The notes: a model not told the origin generated them from the sequence alone. Positions 10,874-23,502 are shown, counted from the stretch's first letter. The stretch is 64,000 bases of DNA from Kalmusia sp. IMI 367209 (GCA_027946365.1 JAPEUQ010000005.1:186001-250000); one strand, 5' to 3'. Made by a program: numbers and translations.

Positions 10874-12126
10874 GGGAGATTGTGTGTTAGTTGTTGTTAG
10901 TGAAGCAGTCCTGTTTGATGTGGAGCGCAATGGGTGGGTGCCTTTGGGGTAGGCCGACCAGGAGTAGGTGAAGGGTTAATATACCTCCAAAAGTATCTAC
11001 TTTAGACATTGAGATGGAACAGATAGCCAAAAGAGACAAAAGGGAGAGGACAACGGAAGAAAGAAATGTCTAGAACAATGTGCACAATGTCTGACTTCGT
11101 GTTAGCAGGCTGCCAAGGTGCGTTTGGCAAGTGTATTGAGTATTTCTGCGAGACATGGCCGCAGCTCTTTCAGTCACTACCAACGAGCCTCAATAGAGCA
11201 ACCATTGACATGATTTTCTCATGCACTGCAATGCGAAAGGCACTTTTGATTACATGCGGTTGTGCGAATGTCGAAACGCGCGGCTGTTGTCGGTCGTCAG
11301 ATATCGGAAACCCGGAAACTCGTGGTGGTACTGGCACGGCACAAGGATAACAAAGCGGCAGATTACGGCCGCAGGTCGATCGAAGCCCTGTAGGGCTATA
11401 TCCGCGCTTCAAATCCATGCTGGAGAGATCTGTCATGCTGGTACGTGTCCCTCGCTGCACGGCATGCGTCGGTTGCGCACGTCGCAGGAATCCGTCGAGC
11501 ATTGACGGCATGGAAGCGGTAAACACGCCATGCTGCCGTCCAAAACCCAGGAGCGGGGAACTTCCACACCGATAGATCGCCATACAAACACCGTGAAGTT
11601 TTGTGTGTAAGAGCGGTCGGCGCCCCCGTGGAAGGGTCGCGTACGTGACTTGGCTGCTGTAGCGTCGCACCCCGCATCACAGTCGACCGGGGACATCTGC
11701 ACGCGCGTACAGCCAATGGTTTCGCGCAAGAGTCGGTGAGGCCGAACAACAGTCTCCGCGCGCGAAAGCAGTGATGGATTTGAGGTTGTCCGGGAGGACG
11801 TCCGTCTCCCGCTCCAGGCGTCAGCTAGCGCCAGAGTCGTCGCAGTGGGTCGGCAGCGTCAAATGAGAAGCGGAGCTCGCGCAGAGCCGCACTACACTGT
11901 GTTTGCTGGGAACTGTTGGCGTCCATGGCGGTGGATATAAAGAATCGGCGTCTTCTCAAACGGGACGCTTGAAGGATGCGTTGAAACGTAACGAAACGAA
12001 ACCAAACGACATCTCGGGCGCTAATCTCACCCTAAGCAATAACATCCACCAGACGTCGCAGGTCTTCGCGCGAAGACATCGCGACACCCACCAGTGAGTC
12101 CCTTTGCCCTGATTCGCCTGCCATAG
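10874..12126. other. Intergenic region with a TATA-like box near its right end
   Basis: No convincing ORF. A TATAAAG motif at about 11936-11942 lies about 190-490 bp before the zinc-finger-like coding region and could be its promoter. Overlapping frames on both strands have no domain. Confidence 0.45.
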
Positions 12127-13044
12127 CTGCGCGCAATACGGCTGTCCTTGCGAGAGGTACATGAGTACGAGGCTGATGCATGCGCCACACCAGTGCCGCC
12201 GTCCTCGCTGAGGCACCCAGAGAGCCCCACCAGCGTGTTGTCGCTGGCGGGCATCCTCGAGGACTCCATCACACAAACCCCGCTCGGCGAATGGCTTCGG
12301 TCGTCCAACGAGGACATCCACGCGCGCCTGGTGCACTTTTCTTCTTTCTCTGACGGCCCGGGGCCTTCCTCTGCTCCCAGCCCTCCCTACTCGCGCTCGC
12401 GGTCTGTTCGCAGCGCCAGCTCCTCGATGGCGCCCACTTGCGTCCACCAGTCCAACGCTTCCACGCACCCACCGTCCCTCTACAACTTCTCCGAGGCTAC
12501 GCCGACCGAGACGTCGATCAGCACAGGGTTGGCCAGTCGTTTCACAGGGGTGCCGCTGCTCGAGGAAGTGAACGGCGTGCTCGAGCGGCCGTTGAACCCA
12601 TGTCGGACTCCGGTGTACGAGTGCGCGTTCTGGTTCTTGACTTGCACGTATATCTCGGACGATATGGAGGAATGGAAAACACACTGCCTAAGCCACTTTA
12701 AGCTCAAGCAACCACCTACATCGGTTCAATGTCCGCTCTGCGAATTCCAATACACAGATGATGATGCTTGGAGGGCGTGGGGCGCGAGAATGGACCACAT
12801 TGCTTTCGAGCATGCCATGCAAGGCGAGACCCTTCGGACGAGCCGTCCCGACTTCGGCCTGTTCCAGCACCTCTGGCAGCAAAAGCTCATCAGCGACCAA
12901 GACTTGAAGGAATTGAAAGGAGGGAACCACAACTTGACGAGACAACCGGAAAACTATACCGTCACCCACGTTCGTGAGAGAGACAGACGGCGGCAGAGGC
13001 CGCAACATGTCGGCACCATGAGACGATATGCGGGGCGTGCGTAA
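12127..13044 (+). CDS. Zinc-finger-like (C2H2-type) fungal protein, start uncertain
   Basis: The frame is open from a TAG at 12124-12126 to the stop at 13044, about 305 codons. The first in-frame ATG is at 12427 (MAPTCVHQSN), yet the upstream 100 codons look coding (Ser/Pro-rich). An upstream exon with the true start is therefore likely but was not found. The C-terminal half has two Cys/His blocks. The first is CAFWFLTC...WKTHCLSHF and the second is CPLCEF...MDHIAFEH, followed by FGLFQHLWQQKLISDQDLKEL. This pattern is common in Pezizomycotina proteins annotated as C2H2-like nuclear factors. A nucleic-acid-binding role is inferred from the finger spacing only. The tail is basic (RERDRRRQRPQHV). 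Confidence 0.7.
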   Translation: MRAIRLSLREVHEYEADACATPVPPSSLRHPESPTSVLSLAGILEDSITQTPLGEWLRSSNEDIHARLVHFSSFSDGPGPSSAPSPPYSRSRSVRSASSSMAPTCVHQSNASTHPPSLYNFSEATPTETSISTGLASRFTGVPLLEEVNGVLERPLNPCRTPVYECAFWFLTCTYISDDMEEWKTHCLSHFKLKQPPTSVQCPLCEFQYTDDDAWRAWGARMDHIAFEHAMQGETLRTSRPDFGLFQHLWQQKLISDQDLKELKGGNHNLTRQPENYTVTHVRERDRRRQRPQHVGTMRRYAGRA

Positions 13045-14800
13045 CCATTCACCCGTGAGGCTACTGCAACATTGCGGGTGGTACAGTCTGTGTCTCCTAC
13101 CATGCCACGACACTCGCTGACCGACGAGGTGCCTTCGGGTGTCGACCTCGCATCTCCATGCCGGCTGGCTTCCTGCATGTTCGGCTTTCCAGCTTCCTGA
13201 AATGGTCCGCTCGGTTGACTTTTCTTCCTTTATCTGCAACAGTAGCCGTTCCTGATATTTGGTTTGCTTTCAATCATTTCTCGGTTTTCTTGCGTTGTAT
13301 CAGTCCGGTACGAGAGTACGAAGGCATCTCTGGCGTCCTGGACGAAAATTGATAGCGTTTTCTGGTGTTTCCTAGCGTTCCCGCGCGCATTGGATTCTAG
13401 TTGCTGTATTAAATTGAACATTTGGACTTGGTTTGGACGGCATCTGGATGAACCCATGGGACGTAATCACACCTCTGGAATGGCATTTCGCAGTGTGAAA
13501 GAATGTACAGATGCAGTAGCGTAGTAATTGGCGTAGAGGCCGTTCACGTCTTATACCCAGCCCTCAGCATTCCCTCCCAGCCCCTGCTTTGCCTCTTCTG
13601 TGGCCATAGCAACACGCGCCGCGATTCGTCACTTCCAGGCCAATCTCTTTTAGCAGCCTTGCCGTCTGACCGTCGCGTCGCGAAAATTCCCTCAGCCCTG
13701 CGTTGCCGTTATGTCTGCCTTGGGCCCGCTCCCGGTTTGGGTTAGCGGTTACTTGACTAGGAAGGACTACGCGCGTGGTTCGCATCCAGTCCGAGCTGTG
13801 AACGCCTGCGCGACGGGCTACTGTTTGCATTTGTGATAGTGTGAGCCGGAGGGGGCCGATGGAGATGAGGTAATTTCAGCTTCAAAAAGAAATGCGAATG
13901 TGAGCTCCGCTCGTGAGGTGTGCGTCCGTTTGCCCCATCAGTTGACCTGGATGAATTCTTGCTTGTGAGAAGATAAGATGCCCGCCGCTCACATTGCGTC
14001 AAAGCCTGTACTTGCGGGTGAAAGGCAACTGTCACTTCAAGCAAAGCGGATACCTTGTCGTCGTGCCAGTGTAGAAGACTAGTCAGCATAACTGCTCATC
14101 CCTCTCCAAGACTTACGGTCTAGGGATACCGGTCTGTACACGGTCCTGTTGTATGTATTATGTATCTTTAAGCGACTGGACTTAGATGCTATTGGGGACA
14201 CGTGGTAGAGGGCTATGTGAACTTCGCCTTTGGGGACGGCAGTAGTGGTCTTTCCAGTCATTGCTGAAGAGAGCTATCGTGGAGCATGAGGAGGTACAAT
14301 AAGGGAAGAAGTAGCATAAGAAAGAAAGCACCCCGCCTAAGGCTTACTCGGGGGCGCTCGAGTCATTTGTATTACACATGCCATACGCTACCGGCGACCG
14401 ATTTCGAGCCCTAAAATTGTTGAGTTGTTGCCCAGCTGGATATGGCAAGTACGATAAGACAGTACGAGGAACCTGATTACATCTCAAATGACCAACAAAA
14501 GACCAGCCTTGTTTGTCTACTGTAACTTGACGTGAAATCCATTTACGTAGGCGACCTTTTTTCAGTAGCATATTGAAGCTTAGCACGAGCCGAGGCCGTC
14601 GCACCAAAAAGACCCGCGTGTGTTACATGTGGGGGTATATGCTGGCAATCTACATACGTGGTTTTTATTCTGGAATGAATCGATGCACAATGTAGTACCA
14701 GATCATTGGCTTGATACGGCACTGTAGACTCTAGCCCCACGTCTTCCCACAAATTTCACACCACCTGACTCGTATCCTTGATCAGCGACTCAAGCGGATA
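13045..14800. other. Intergenic region, no gene seen
   Basis: 1.75 kb without a domain-bearing ORF on either strand. It covers the 3' flank of the zinc-finger-like gene and the flank of the decayed minus-strand gene. Confidence 0.5.
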
Positions 14801-14823
14801 AACCGCCTTCAACCAAACTACAT

Positions 14824-15456
14824 ACTGAAGACTCGCATTTTCCAAAGTCTTAATGCCGGCCTCAAAATCACACCGTATGCATCGCTCCACAATTCTTCGA
14901 AACTTCGGTCCCACAGGTGGCCACCACGCACGAGTCTGTTTGCGGTGTAATATTCGTCTGGGTCGTTCTGTGTAAACGCTTGAAAGGTTTGCCGCTACGC
15001 AATTTCAAGTAGTCCAATACCAAGGTTGAATAGGGTCTCGATGTAGGTACTGGGACGGGAGCTCGGCGCGCTCGTCGTGGTGTTGCCTTGGATATGCGTT
15101 TGGTTGCTGGCCCCGGGTTGGGGCTTCGATGCGGGTACTTGACATGAATTGATTCCAAGGTGTCATTGGACAGCTTCGAGCCAAAAATGGAAATGCCCTC
15201 GAGTCCCCATGTTGATCAAAGCCAAGTGGTGATATGGAAATGTACATCGCTGGCAGCAATCTTCAATGCTAGTTTGTATTGCTGAAGTAGCTCCAGGGAG
15301 TTTCTTTGCAATCAAAGCGATGAGGGTGATCACGTCTTCAACGGTGTTGCATTGGCGGAAGGAGTCATTACTCTTGGTTCTGGCGGTAGGTAGAAGAGAT
15401 TCTGGGCGACTCAGCGTTAGGTAGTCCCGTATCTTCGTACACGCATTCTCCCGCAT
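14824..15456 (-). pseudogene. Decayed protein-coding gene, unknown family
   Basis: One minus-strand frame reads from ATG at 15456 (MRENACTKIRDYLTLSRPES) for about 210 codons, broken only by TGA after FHFWLEAVQ (near 15165) and TAG after GLLEIA (near 14995). Between the stops the translation looks protein-like (STYIETLFNLGIGLLEIA, then AFTQNDPDEYYTANRLVRGG). Near 14900 a second frame also becomes protein-like (RIVERCIRCDFEAG...LIKDTSQVV, stop near 14766), so a frameshift may be present too. I do not recognise the family. Unrecognised introns could explain one stop, but neither stop has good flanking splice sites. Confidence 0.35.
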
Positions 15457-15490
15457 TTACCTTAGCGGGCTATAATAGATTCAAGTGTCA

Positions 15491-16629
15491 CTACCTTGGA
15501 ATGCTAGGTTCAGTTCGTTTTCCTGTAACTTCTGTGAAAAGACGGTGTCCTTCATGATTAAGTGTGATTGGGAGTAAGTACAACCCTTGAAACTGGTTAG
15601 TCTTGAATTACCCTTTAACAGTGCTCTCAGACAGCATTTCCTGCAAGACCTATAGCCATACTCGTGTCTCGAGCTTGAATGTTCTCAGATGAGAGAAGTC
15701 TTTATCTCCCGTAAGGATTGGAGAAAGCACCGTGACACCCAACTTCATGTGGCCTGGCGTTTAAATCTTATACTGGGAACCTTCAAGGCCCTTCTCGCAA
15801 ACTCCTTTACAAGTCCTAAGATTGTGCTTGATTGAATTGTATGCCTATTATCGTGGTCCTTTTTTTTTTTGAAGTCTACGCTATCGGTTCGATAACTGCT
15901 GGTACCCACAAATCGGTTATTGCCACAGATCCCCTTCCTTCTAGACGATTCATAACATGTAACTCATGTACAGTGTGAGTTAACGCAGGTGCAAGTTCGA
16001 CGACGCCGATAAAGCTGCACCATTAATTGTTGGGGTGTTTGCTTAGTATCGGCTAAAGTACGAGGCCGCGCACCGATACGGCCTTCAGATATGCGTATGC
16101 TTCACAGACTGCGCAATCTGCAACCACGCACCAGGTATTCGTTGGTAGCCGTGAGTGAATCTTGGAGGCGTCTCGATATTCGAGCATTGAGGACCTACGG
16201 GATGCTTCGAGATTGCGTTAATTGAGCAATGGCTTTCCGGGCCATGGTCACACAAATATGCCGGTCAAGCGGCTGGCTAAGGCCACTTATATTACATCGA
16301 TACCCTCCAGATGAAATCAATGGCGCAAAAGGCCAACAGCATCGGCAGTTCCTTGTGCAGTACGAATCTACGAAGTGCTAGCCTGGAGTTGGTGCTTACC
16401 GATCGGATCAACATGTGAATCATAGCGCAGGTTCCAGTCTTGTCTATCATCCTATAATATCGTAAGACACCAAACATACGGTTGTAATTACGTTCCCGCA
16501 GCTACAATCTAAACCATGCGTTAGCCATGGAACTACATAGCGCTCAATATAATCGCACGTTGTCCTCTTTTGCCTTTGTCCGCCCCGTTCCATTCAGCTC
16601 CTTCTTGATACCAGTTGTAAAACATCAAG
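15491..16629. other. Intergenic region, no gene seen
   Basis: AT-rich, with a T10 run at 15860-15869. No domain-bearing ORF. The last few hundred bases would be the promoter of the DUF1996 gene. Confidence 0.5.
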
Positions 16630-17948
16630 ATGCATTGGAGTTCATTGATAGCCTTGGCCCTCGTCGCGCCTTCGTCTGCGCTCGTTCGCTTCGGATGTTC
16701 ACAGCTTGTAGTAGATCGTCTAGATCCGCTTGTCAATCCTGGCCAGGAACCGTCTCCGCATTTGCATCAGATAATAGGAGGAAACTCCTTCAACACGTCC
16801 ATGTTCAAGGAAGATCATGATCTCGCCAAGTTGTCGACTTGCACATCATGTCAACCCTCTGGTATGTGATCGAGGTCGTACCCCTTACAACAGGTATTGA
16901 TATTCCGCAGAGGATTTTAGCAACTACTGGACCGCTTCATTGTTCTTCCGCTCTCGTAATGGCACCTATAAACGGGTACCACAGAAAGGGAATGTCGGAT
17001 TTGAAGGTCAGAGGGGCGGAATGACCGTTTACTACATGCAGGCTTCTCTTGGGGTGAGCAGGCTCGCGAGGAAAACATGACTTCAGAGATGAGCTAACAT
17101 TTGTAGGACTACCAACAAAAATCAAAAGTCAAAGCTTTCCAGCCGGTAGGTTCGCGCACCCTCAGCAACGACAATTGATTCATAGATGATAGGGGTTCCG
17201 CATGCTTATCGGTTCACCGACGGCTTCGACAAAGCCAGAAGCCGACAAGTACCCACAGCTAACTTACACATGTCTCCAAGATATGAATACGCGATATCCT
17301 GAGACTAAAGACTTCCCCGCGAAACCATGTCCGGCAGGCATCATGGTCAATCTTCGCTTTCCAACGTCAGTAAACGCCTTCATAACATCAAAAGCAAAGC
17401 TAAACAGAACAGGTGTTGGAATGGTGTCGATTTAGACTCCCCTGACCACATCTCCCATATGTCGTACCCTGCAAATGGCACCTTCGAGAGCCAGGGCCCG
17501 TGCCCAGCGTCACACCCGGTCCGAGTGGCCCAAGTGATGTATGAGGTTATATTTGAAACCAAAGCATTTAACAAGAAGGCCGATTGGCCAGCTGACGGAA
17601 GTCAACCATTCTTATGGTCGTTTGGTGATACGTAAGTTGGTCCCCCGTGTCTCTTAACATGCTTTTAATAGCCATTTATAGCACCGGCTTCGGCAACCAT
17701 GGCGACTATGTCTTCGGCTGGAAGGATGACTCCCTGCAGAAGATTTTGGACGAGGAGTGCTATGTGCAGTGCAGCTCGATGAAAACGCAGTCGATTGAGG
17801 CGATGAACTCGTGCTCGGTTCCGAGGAAGGTTAATGAAGATATTGGAGATAGTGACTGTGAGTCGACACAAACAGCCCTCCTCGAAAGGAAACTAATCTA
17901 TAACCAGGGCTTGATGCTATCCCGGGTCAAAAGTCGCCAATGATTTAA
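16630..17948 (+). CDS. Secreted DUF1996-domain protein
   Basis: Seven exons: 16630-16861, 16911-17053, 17107-17145, 17193-17365, 17413-17631, 17682-17857 and 17908-17948, giving 340 aa. Residues 1-18 form a signal peptide (MHWSSLIALALVAPSSAL). The rest matches DUF1996 along its length: RFGCSQLVVDRLDPLVNPG, PHLHQIIGGNSF, EDFSNYWTASLFFRSRNGTY, GGMTVYYMQ, GFRMLIGSP, CWNGVDLDSPDHISHMSYP, CPASHPVRVAQVMYEV, GFGNHGDYVFGWKDDSLQ. The final exon restores the usual WLD ending. All junctions have GT/AG with short introns and keep frame. The protein is expected outside the cell or in the wall. Its biochemical function is not established; paired cysteines suggest disulphides. Confidence 0.9.
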
Positions 17949-19638
17949 GCTTATTTTTGACAGTGCTTACCAGGCGGATCAACGAAATTATCTTTTGTGT
18001 TTGTAGGTCAATGATGAATGACTAGATGAAGTCGACCCTTGAAAGTTTGCTGTTTGAATGAGACGACGTATAGATATCTATGTTAGAGTCTACCGCATCC
18101 CAATCGCAACTTAGCTTTTGCGTATCCAGATGTTGTCACATATGCGCTTCAGTTTCAGAGCTTAAGTATTGTCCTTGTGCGCAATTCATAGCCCAGGATG
18201 AATCCACTAAAAGTGAATATTCATGACTTTGTTCTAATACTTTATTTCAACTAGCTCGATCTCACTAGCTAGTCCAAGGAGGCTATATACACCAGCGGCA
18301 CGTGTTCAATGGTCGAATCATTGCTTATTCATGATGTATCAAACGATTCTGATTATATAAATCCACGCATGGTAGAGCTTCTCACTCACTCCATACAATC
18401 AAGCTCGAAAATCCGACGCAACTAAAATGATATCAGTATCCGACGATGGGTTCCTGGCTTGCGCTTAAAACAGCTCACAAATATGCGCCTGGCCAACCGC
18501 ATGGAGTAAGCCATGGGCCGCCCCCTTATACCGATGTACCAAAAGCCATGTAGTGCTCCTCTAGGTGTCTCTGACAGGTGGAAGCACGCATACCAGAAGC
18601 CATTGGACTTGCTGTTCATGGTGAGAGAAGTATCGTAATTCTTTACTACCTACAGTAAATGAAAGAACGATATGCCAAGGACTCATGGGAAGTTATAAAA
18701 TCAAAACACATCCAATCCTCGCTTTTCTTTCTATAAAAACAAATGATTGCTGGTCTTCCACACCGATCCACTAAAACTTACGTACCGAGATTGAATGTGT
18801 CTTTGCGATTCAACTGCGTATATACATAAATCAGAATCTGCCTCGGGCATGATTCAAACGCTTTGGGCATAGTCAGTGTTCTGACCGGAGTTCCAAGTCT
18901 CATGGAGAATTACACATGAACATAATTTTGGTTGTGTGCTACACACGCTGCCGTGTCGCAATCCGAAAATTGTATATATCTCAAGAACTTTACTGTTCTT
19001 TGAGCCATTATTCCGAAAACCCAAGAAGCTGCTTGTCATAGCTTGTTGCCGTTTCGAACGCATATACTAAAATTGAGATGCGACGATGTAATGAGAGACG
19101 TGCTTTGGGGAATCACTATTGGCATTGTCTTAGGGAAAGTGCCTAACAGAGAGTCGAAGGAAAAACATTATGGGGGCTAAGCCATGTTTGCGATGCGCAT
19201 TCATGGCTTCTTAGTTAAGAGTGGTGATGTATATCTTCATCAGTGTTTCATGAACACCATCATTACTGGGTTGTCTTGACGTGAATGCCACTTAGGGACA
19301 CAATACAAACGTAAATATCTTGAAACGTACTGTAGAACGAATTTTCTCAAGATACACATTATTACTCGTCTATAAATGTGCATAGCATAGAAATATGCCG
19401 AGGCAGGAAAACATTCATGTCCATTCATCACTTATTTGTGCTGTTATCTCTAGTGTGTTGTTCATTCATTAGGAATCTATAGATGAGAAAATGAACCGTA
19501 CAATCCGCCTTCCAGTGCCGGAACATACCTACCATACTCCCTGAATCTAGATTAAGAACAATTTCATTCACGCCTTGGAATCGATTGAGGCTGCTGTCTC
19601 ATAGCACCCATCTATCACACTACCTCGATAGAGAACAT
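17949..19638. other. Intergenic region, no gene seen
   Basis: 1.7 kb of AT-rich sequence between two genes that both end here (DUF1996 on + and SDR on -). No ORF with a domain. It probably includes both 3' untranslated regions. Confidence 0.55.
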
Positions 19639-20727
19639 CTAGCGAGCATTGTTCGCCGGTGGCTCTGTCGCCGCGCCCTCAGGCGTAATGTAGCACTTCG
19701 TCATACCACCATCGACTACGAAATCCGTGCCATTGACGAAGCTGCTCTCGTCGCTAGCAAGGAAGAGAACTGCCTGTGCCTGCTCGATCGCCTCGCCAAA
19801 GCGACCAGTCGGGAAGTGGACCTCACGACGGTGACGCTTCGCTGCGTCGTCGCCGAGCCAGTCCTGGAGAAGAGGAGTGCTGTTCACGTCAGAAGCCGCC
19901 ACATTGAGGCGGGATGGAAACATACTTGAGCGGCGCTGGGCAAAGCGCATTGAACCGGTATCCCTCCCTTGCATGGCACATGGCCAACTCCCTCGTCAGT
20001 GCCAAAACCGCGCCCTTGCTCGCTGTGTACGCAAGCTGGGGTGTTGCACTCCCTACAAGCGCGACCACACTCGCTGTGTTAATCACACTCCCCTTCTTCT
20101 TCCCATGCTTCCTAAAACTCAACACCGCATACTTGCTGCCGAACCACACACCCTTGACGTTAATTGCCTGGGTCAAATCCCAGATCTTTTCAGGCGTGTC
20201 GATAGCATCCGCGTCATCCGCATGCATGATGCCGGCGTTGTTGAAGATGACATCGAGACCGCCCCAGGAGTCAACGTGCTCGACCATGGCTTTGACATCG
20301 GCTTCCTTTGAGACGTCGGTGATCTTGGTTTCGAGCTTTTTAGCATCTGGAACTGCCGCCTTGAGCTTCTCGATGGCTTTATCGAGAGCCGGGCCGGAGA
20401 TGTCGGAGAGGAGGACGTTGGCGCCTTCCCGGGCGAAAAGGATGCAGGTCTCCAGGCCAATGCCTCTGAGACCATGTTAGTGGTGAGGAAATGGTTGACT
20501 TGTGGGGTTTTTCTTTCAAGCTTGACGCATATGAATGATGATCCTGTGACATTGGCGAAGAAGATCAAAAATTGATAGCGGGAAAGCAGAAGTAAGGAGA
20601 AGTGAAAGGAACTCGAAACAACTACATGTATCCTTGTGCTTATGCATTTGCTTGCTGATGATGGGGCCTAGTATACTCACCCAGCTGCTCCCGTGACGAC
20701 GCAGTTCTTGCCTTCAAGACGACCCAT
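19639..20727 (-). CDS. Short-chain dehydrogenase/reductase (classical SDR)
   Basis: Minus-strand exons are 20727-20681, 20465-19926 and 19879-19639, giving 275 aa. The NAD(P)-binding TGAAGGIG spans the 215-nt first intron. NNAG (FNNAGIMH), the catalytic Ser in VINTAS and the YTASK of the active site (Tyr-x3-Lys) follow, then CPAPLNTPLL and the usual C-terminal FLASDESSFVNGTDFVVDGG. An Asp (LLSDISG) ends strand beta-2, favouring NAD over NADP. It should oxidise or reduce an alcohol/ketone pair in the cytosol; the substrate is unknown. It is transcribed divergently from the glutamine-synthetase-like gene across 967 bp, suggesting co-regulation. The first intron is long for this window, but both of its ends are good. 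Confidence 0.93.
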
Positions 20728-21694
20728 GTTGAATGTGCTTGATCTTGAGGATGACGTTGAGGTATCGAAGTGTACAACTATATATTTTGGTTAGTGTAAT
20801 GATGGAGGCGTGTAAGCAGAGTGATTGAAAGCTCTTATAAGACACCAGAGCTTATGACTAATTTTGACTGAAGGAGGCGACGTGGGGACGATTCCTTACG
20901 TACAAGAAAGATGGCAAGTGTGCCGGAACCACAGCTTGGTAGACTTACTGGTGTGTCTGAACTCAGTTGAGGAGATCTGCAGCTGGAGGCGCTAAAGGAG
21001 GATTGAGGAGTTGAAGCACTGTGTGTAGAGGCTGAGGGTCACGGGTAGAGACGGTGATAGTGGGACCTGTGCACTCCCGAAGTCGGCCCTGATACCGTCG
21101 GGCTCCAGGGCCAGATAAGAGTCATCCTGCCGGACACGCTTCGTTATTACCCATGCCATTGATAGTGGAAGAAGCTAGCTCTTAGGTACTGTTGCTTCTT
21201 GGATTGTATATATACTACACATTTGTATACAAGATCCCGGCTGGCGGTGCGTTTACGGAGTGTGCAATCACTGCCCCTCCAATGGGAGTGCGGGGTAATT
21301 CGGCGGATAGCTACCGCCAGGACCTAACCTAAGGCTATCAGAGCTTCGCTCCTATGGCAATCGAAGGATTAATTGCTTAGAAGTAAATTGAGGTGATTTG
21401 TGACTTGAGATGTATCTCAATTATAGAGAAAGATCGATATTGAATGTGATGTATGCCAGCCTATAGAAGGAAGCTTGCCCTGCCGCCCCTAGATCATCGT
21501 CATTGGTCCGAGCTTCAGCCACACACGACCAGCTATCCGCTCCAGATCTATCGCGATCAATCCTGTTTATTGAGCTTATCTACACGTCCCTCACTTGTTT
21601 CGCGCTCGCTATCTATTGACTTGCGACCTGTCTCTTTTCATCCTCGTCGAAGACATATACTCTGAAGTTAGATCGGACGGAATATACCGCCACA
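20728..21694. promoter_or_regulatory. Shared divergent promoter of the SDR and glutamine-synthetase-like genes
   Basis: 967 bp between two start codons facing outward. It contains a TATATATA tract near 21208-21213 and AT-rich stretches near both ends. No known binding site is claimed. The arrangement alone suggests coordinated expression. Confidence 0.5.
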
Positions 21695-23290
21695 ATGCCC
21701 ACCGAAGACCCCTCGCAGGTAACCGTCGAGAGCCTCCCCGAGCTCCTCAAGAACGATATCGCCGTCAAAGTCGCCGGCATCGACGTCGATGGCATCCTTC
21801 GTGGCAAGCTCATGGCCAAGGAAAAATTCTTGTCCATAGCGAAAGAAGGCTTCGGCTTCTGCAGCGTCATCTTCGGCTGGGACATGCACGACCAGACATA
21901 CTTCCGCGAGTTGGCCGTTTCCAACAAGGAGAACGGATATCGCGACTTGATCGCCATACCCGACTTGTCGAGTTTCAGACGGATACCGTGGGAGAACAAT
22001 GTCCCGTTCTTCTTGATTTCGTTCCACGATCCGGACACTATGGCCAGCTTGAGCGCGTGTCCGAGGAGTATATTGAAGAGAGCGGTGGACAAGTTGAAGG
22101 AGCATGGGTACGGAGCTATGGCTGGGGGTGAGTGGCGATCTTACGAGCAGGACAGATACTGCGTGTGGTGTTAAATGTCTAACTTTGTGCGCCAGCCGAG
22201 TATGAGTTCTACCAGTTCAGAGCGCCGCAGAGCCACGACGGCCCCGAACGTAATTCCTCCTCGACCGCCTCCTTCTTGCGCGAGAACCCCGTTAATGCGC
22301 TGCCGCCGCTCACAGAGGGCATGTTCGGGTACAGCATAACGCGCCCGGTGCACAACCAGGACTACTACTACGGCATCTTCGACGCATGTGCGCAGTTCAA
22401 TTGCGGCATAGAGGGATGGCATACGGAGTCTGGACCTGGTGTTTTCGAGGCAGTACGTACTACTCACTCCCCCCTCTCCCAGCTTAACTTTTCTTAAGAT
22501 GCTCATACATGTTTGCAGGCCCTCGAATTCGGCGAAATAACCGCCATGGCAGACAAAGCCTCCCTCTTCAAACTCGTCGTCAAATCCCTCGGCTCTAAAC
22601 ATGGCATAACGCCCTGCTTCATGGCCAAACCGCGCGAAGGCCTGCCTGGTAACTCGGGCCACATGCACGTCTCCATCGTCGACTCCAAGGGCACAAACCT
22701 GTTCTACCGCGGCGAAGAGGACCCAAACCCGCCCTACCCCGACGTGCGATATCTGAGCGACCTGGGCCGCCAATTCCTCGCAGGATTGATAGACGGTCTA
22801 CCGGACATTATGCCCATCCTAGCGCCCAACGTGAACAGCTATAAGAGGCTGGTCGAAAACTTCTGGGCGCCTGTGACGGTGAGCTGGGGCCTGGAGCACC
22901 GCGCTGCAAGCATCCGGTTAATATCGCCGCCGACCTCGTCCGCCAAAGCGACGCGCTTCGAAGTCCGAGTCCCCGGCGCAGACACGAATCCGCACTTCGT
23001 GCTCGCAGCCATCCTGGCCCTCGGCTGGCGGGGCATCGAGAAGAAGATGGAGATCCCCATCCCGCCGCTGGGCAAGGGCGAGGACGTGGGCGGCGAGAGC
23101 GACAAGGGCGTGCGCCTGGCGAAGAGCCTGAAGGAGGCGACGGCGCGGTTCATGAGCAAGGATAGTGTCGCGAGGGAGGTGTTTGGGGATGAGTTTGTGG
23201 AGCATTTTAAAAACGAGGGAGCATGAGATTAGGCTTTGGGACGAGGCGGTTACGGATTGGGAGGTCAGGCGGTATATTGAGACGGTGTAG
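21695..23290 (+). CDS. Glutamine synthetase-like (type I fold) ligase with C-terminal frame break
   Basis: Exons are 21695-22127, 22196-22452 and 22519-23226 as read. Family features in order are VAGIDVDGILRGK near residue 26, CSVIFGWDMHD, AEYEFYQF (metal-binding Glu), ESGPGVFEAALEFGE, GNSGHMHVS, ENFWAPVTVSWG and RVPGADTNPHFVLAA. This is the GSI/FluG-C class, which joins ammonia or an amine to a gamma-carboxyl with ATP. As read it stops at 23226 after EHFKNEGA. One base further on, the frame continues TREHEIRLWDEAVTDWEV to a stop at 23288-23290, the normal family ending. The shift lies in the T4A5 run at 23205-23213 and is a one-base insertion or a sequencing error. Neighbours SDR and ALDH suggest a role in amine catabolism, similar to gamma-glutamylputrescine synthetase, which is inference. 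Confidence 0.9.
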
Positions 23291-23502
23291 ATGATGTAGG
23301 GACAAGGCATCGAAGGGGAGTTTCCTGCGTGAGGTTCCCTATATTTATGATATCCTGCGATTTGATCGCGCGTACACGGAGAAATGAGCGAATCTATGCC
23401 ATATTTGGATCTGTCTATATTAGTATCGTGTATCTTACATAGGCCCCCATCATCCCTATTATCTCTACGTCCCTTTACAGCCCCACCAACCCTTTTATCC
23501 CC

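Noticed and set aside
11170..11749. Overlapping frames of 98-166 codons on the minus strand
   Set aside because: Several frames overlap with equal quality, no domain and no splice support; typical chance frames.
12084..12126. Short GTGAGT...CATAG intron before the zinc-finger-like gene
   Set aside because: Only about 33 nt with no in-frame ATG upstream, so it does not solve the missing start.
23201..23216. Programmed ribosomal frameshift in the ligase T4A5 run
   Set aside because: The needed change is +1, and the site is not a classical slippery heptamer. A one-base sequence change is simpler.
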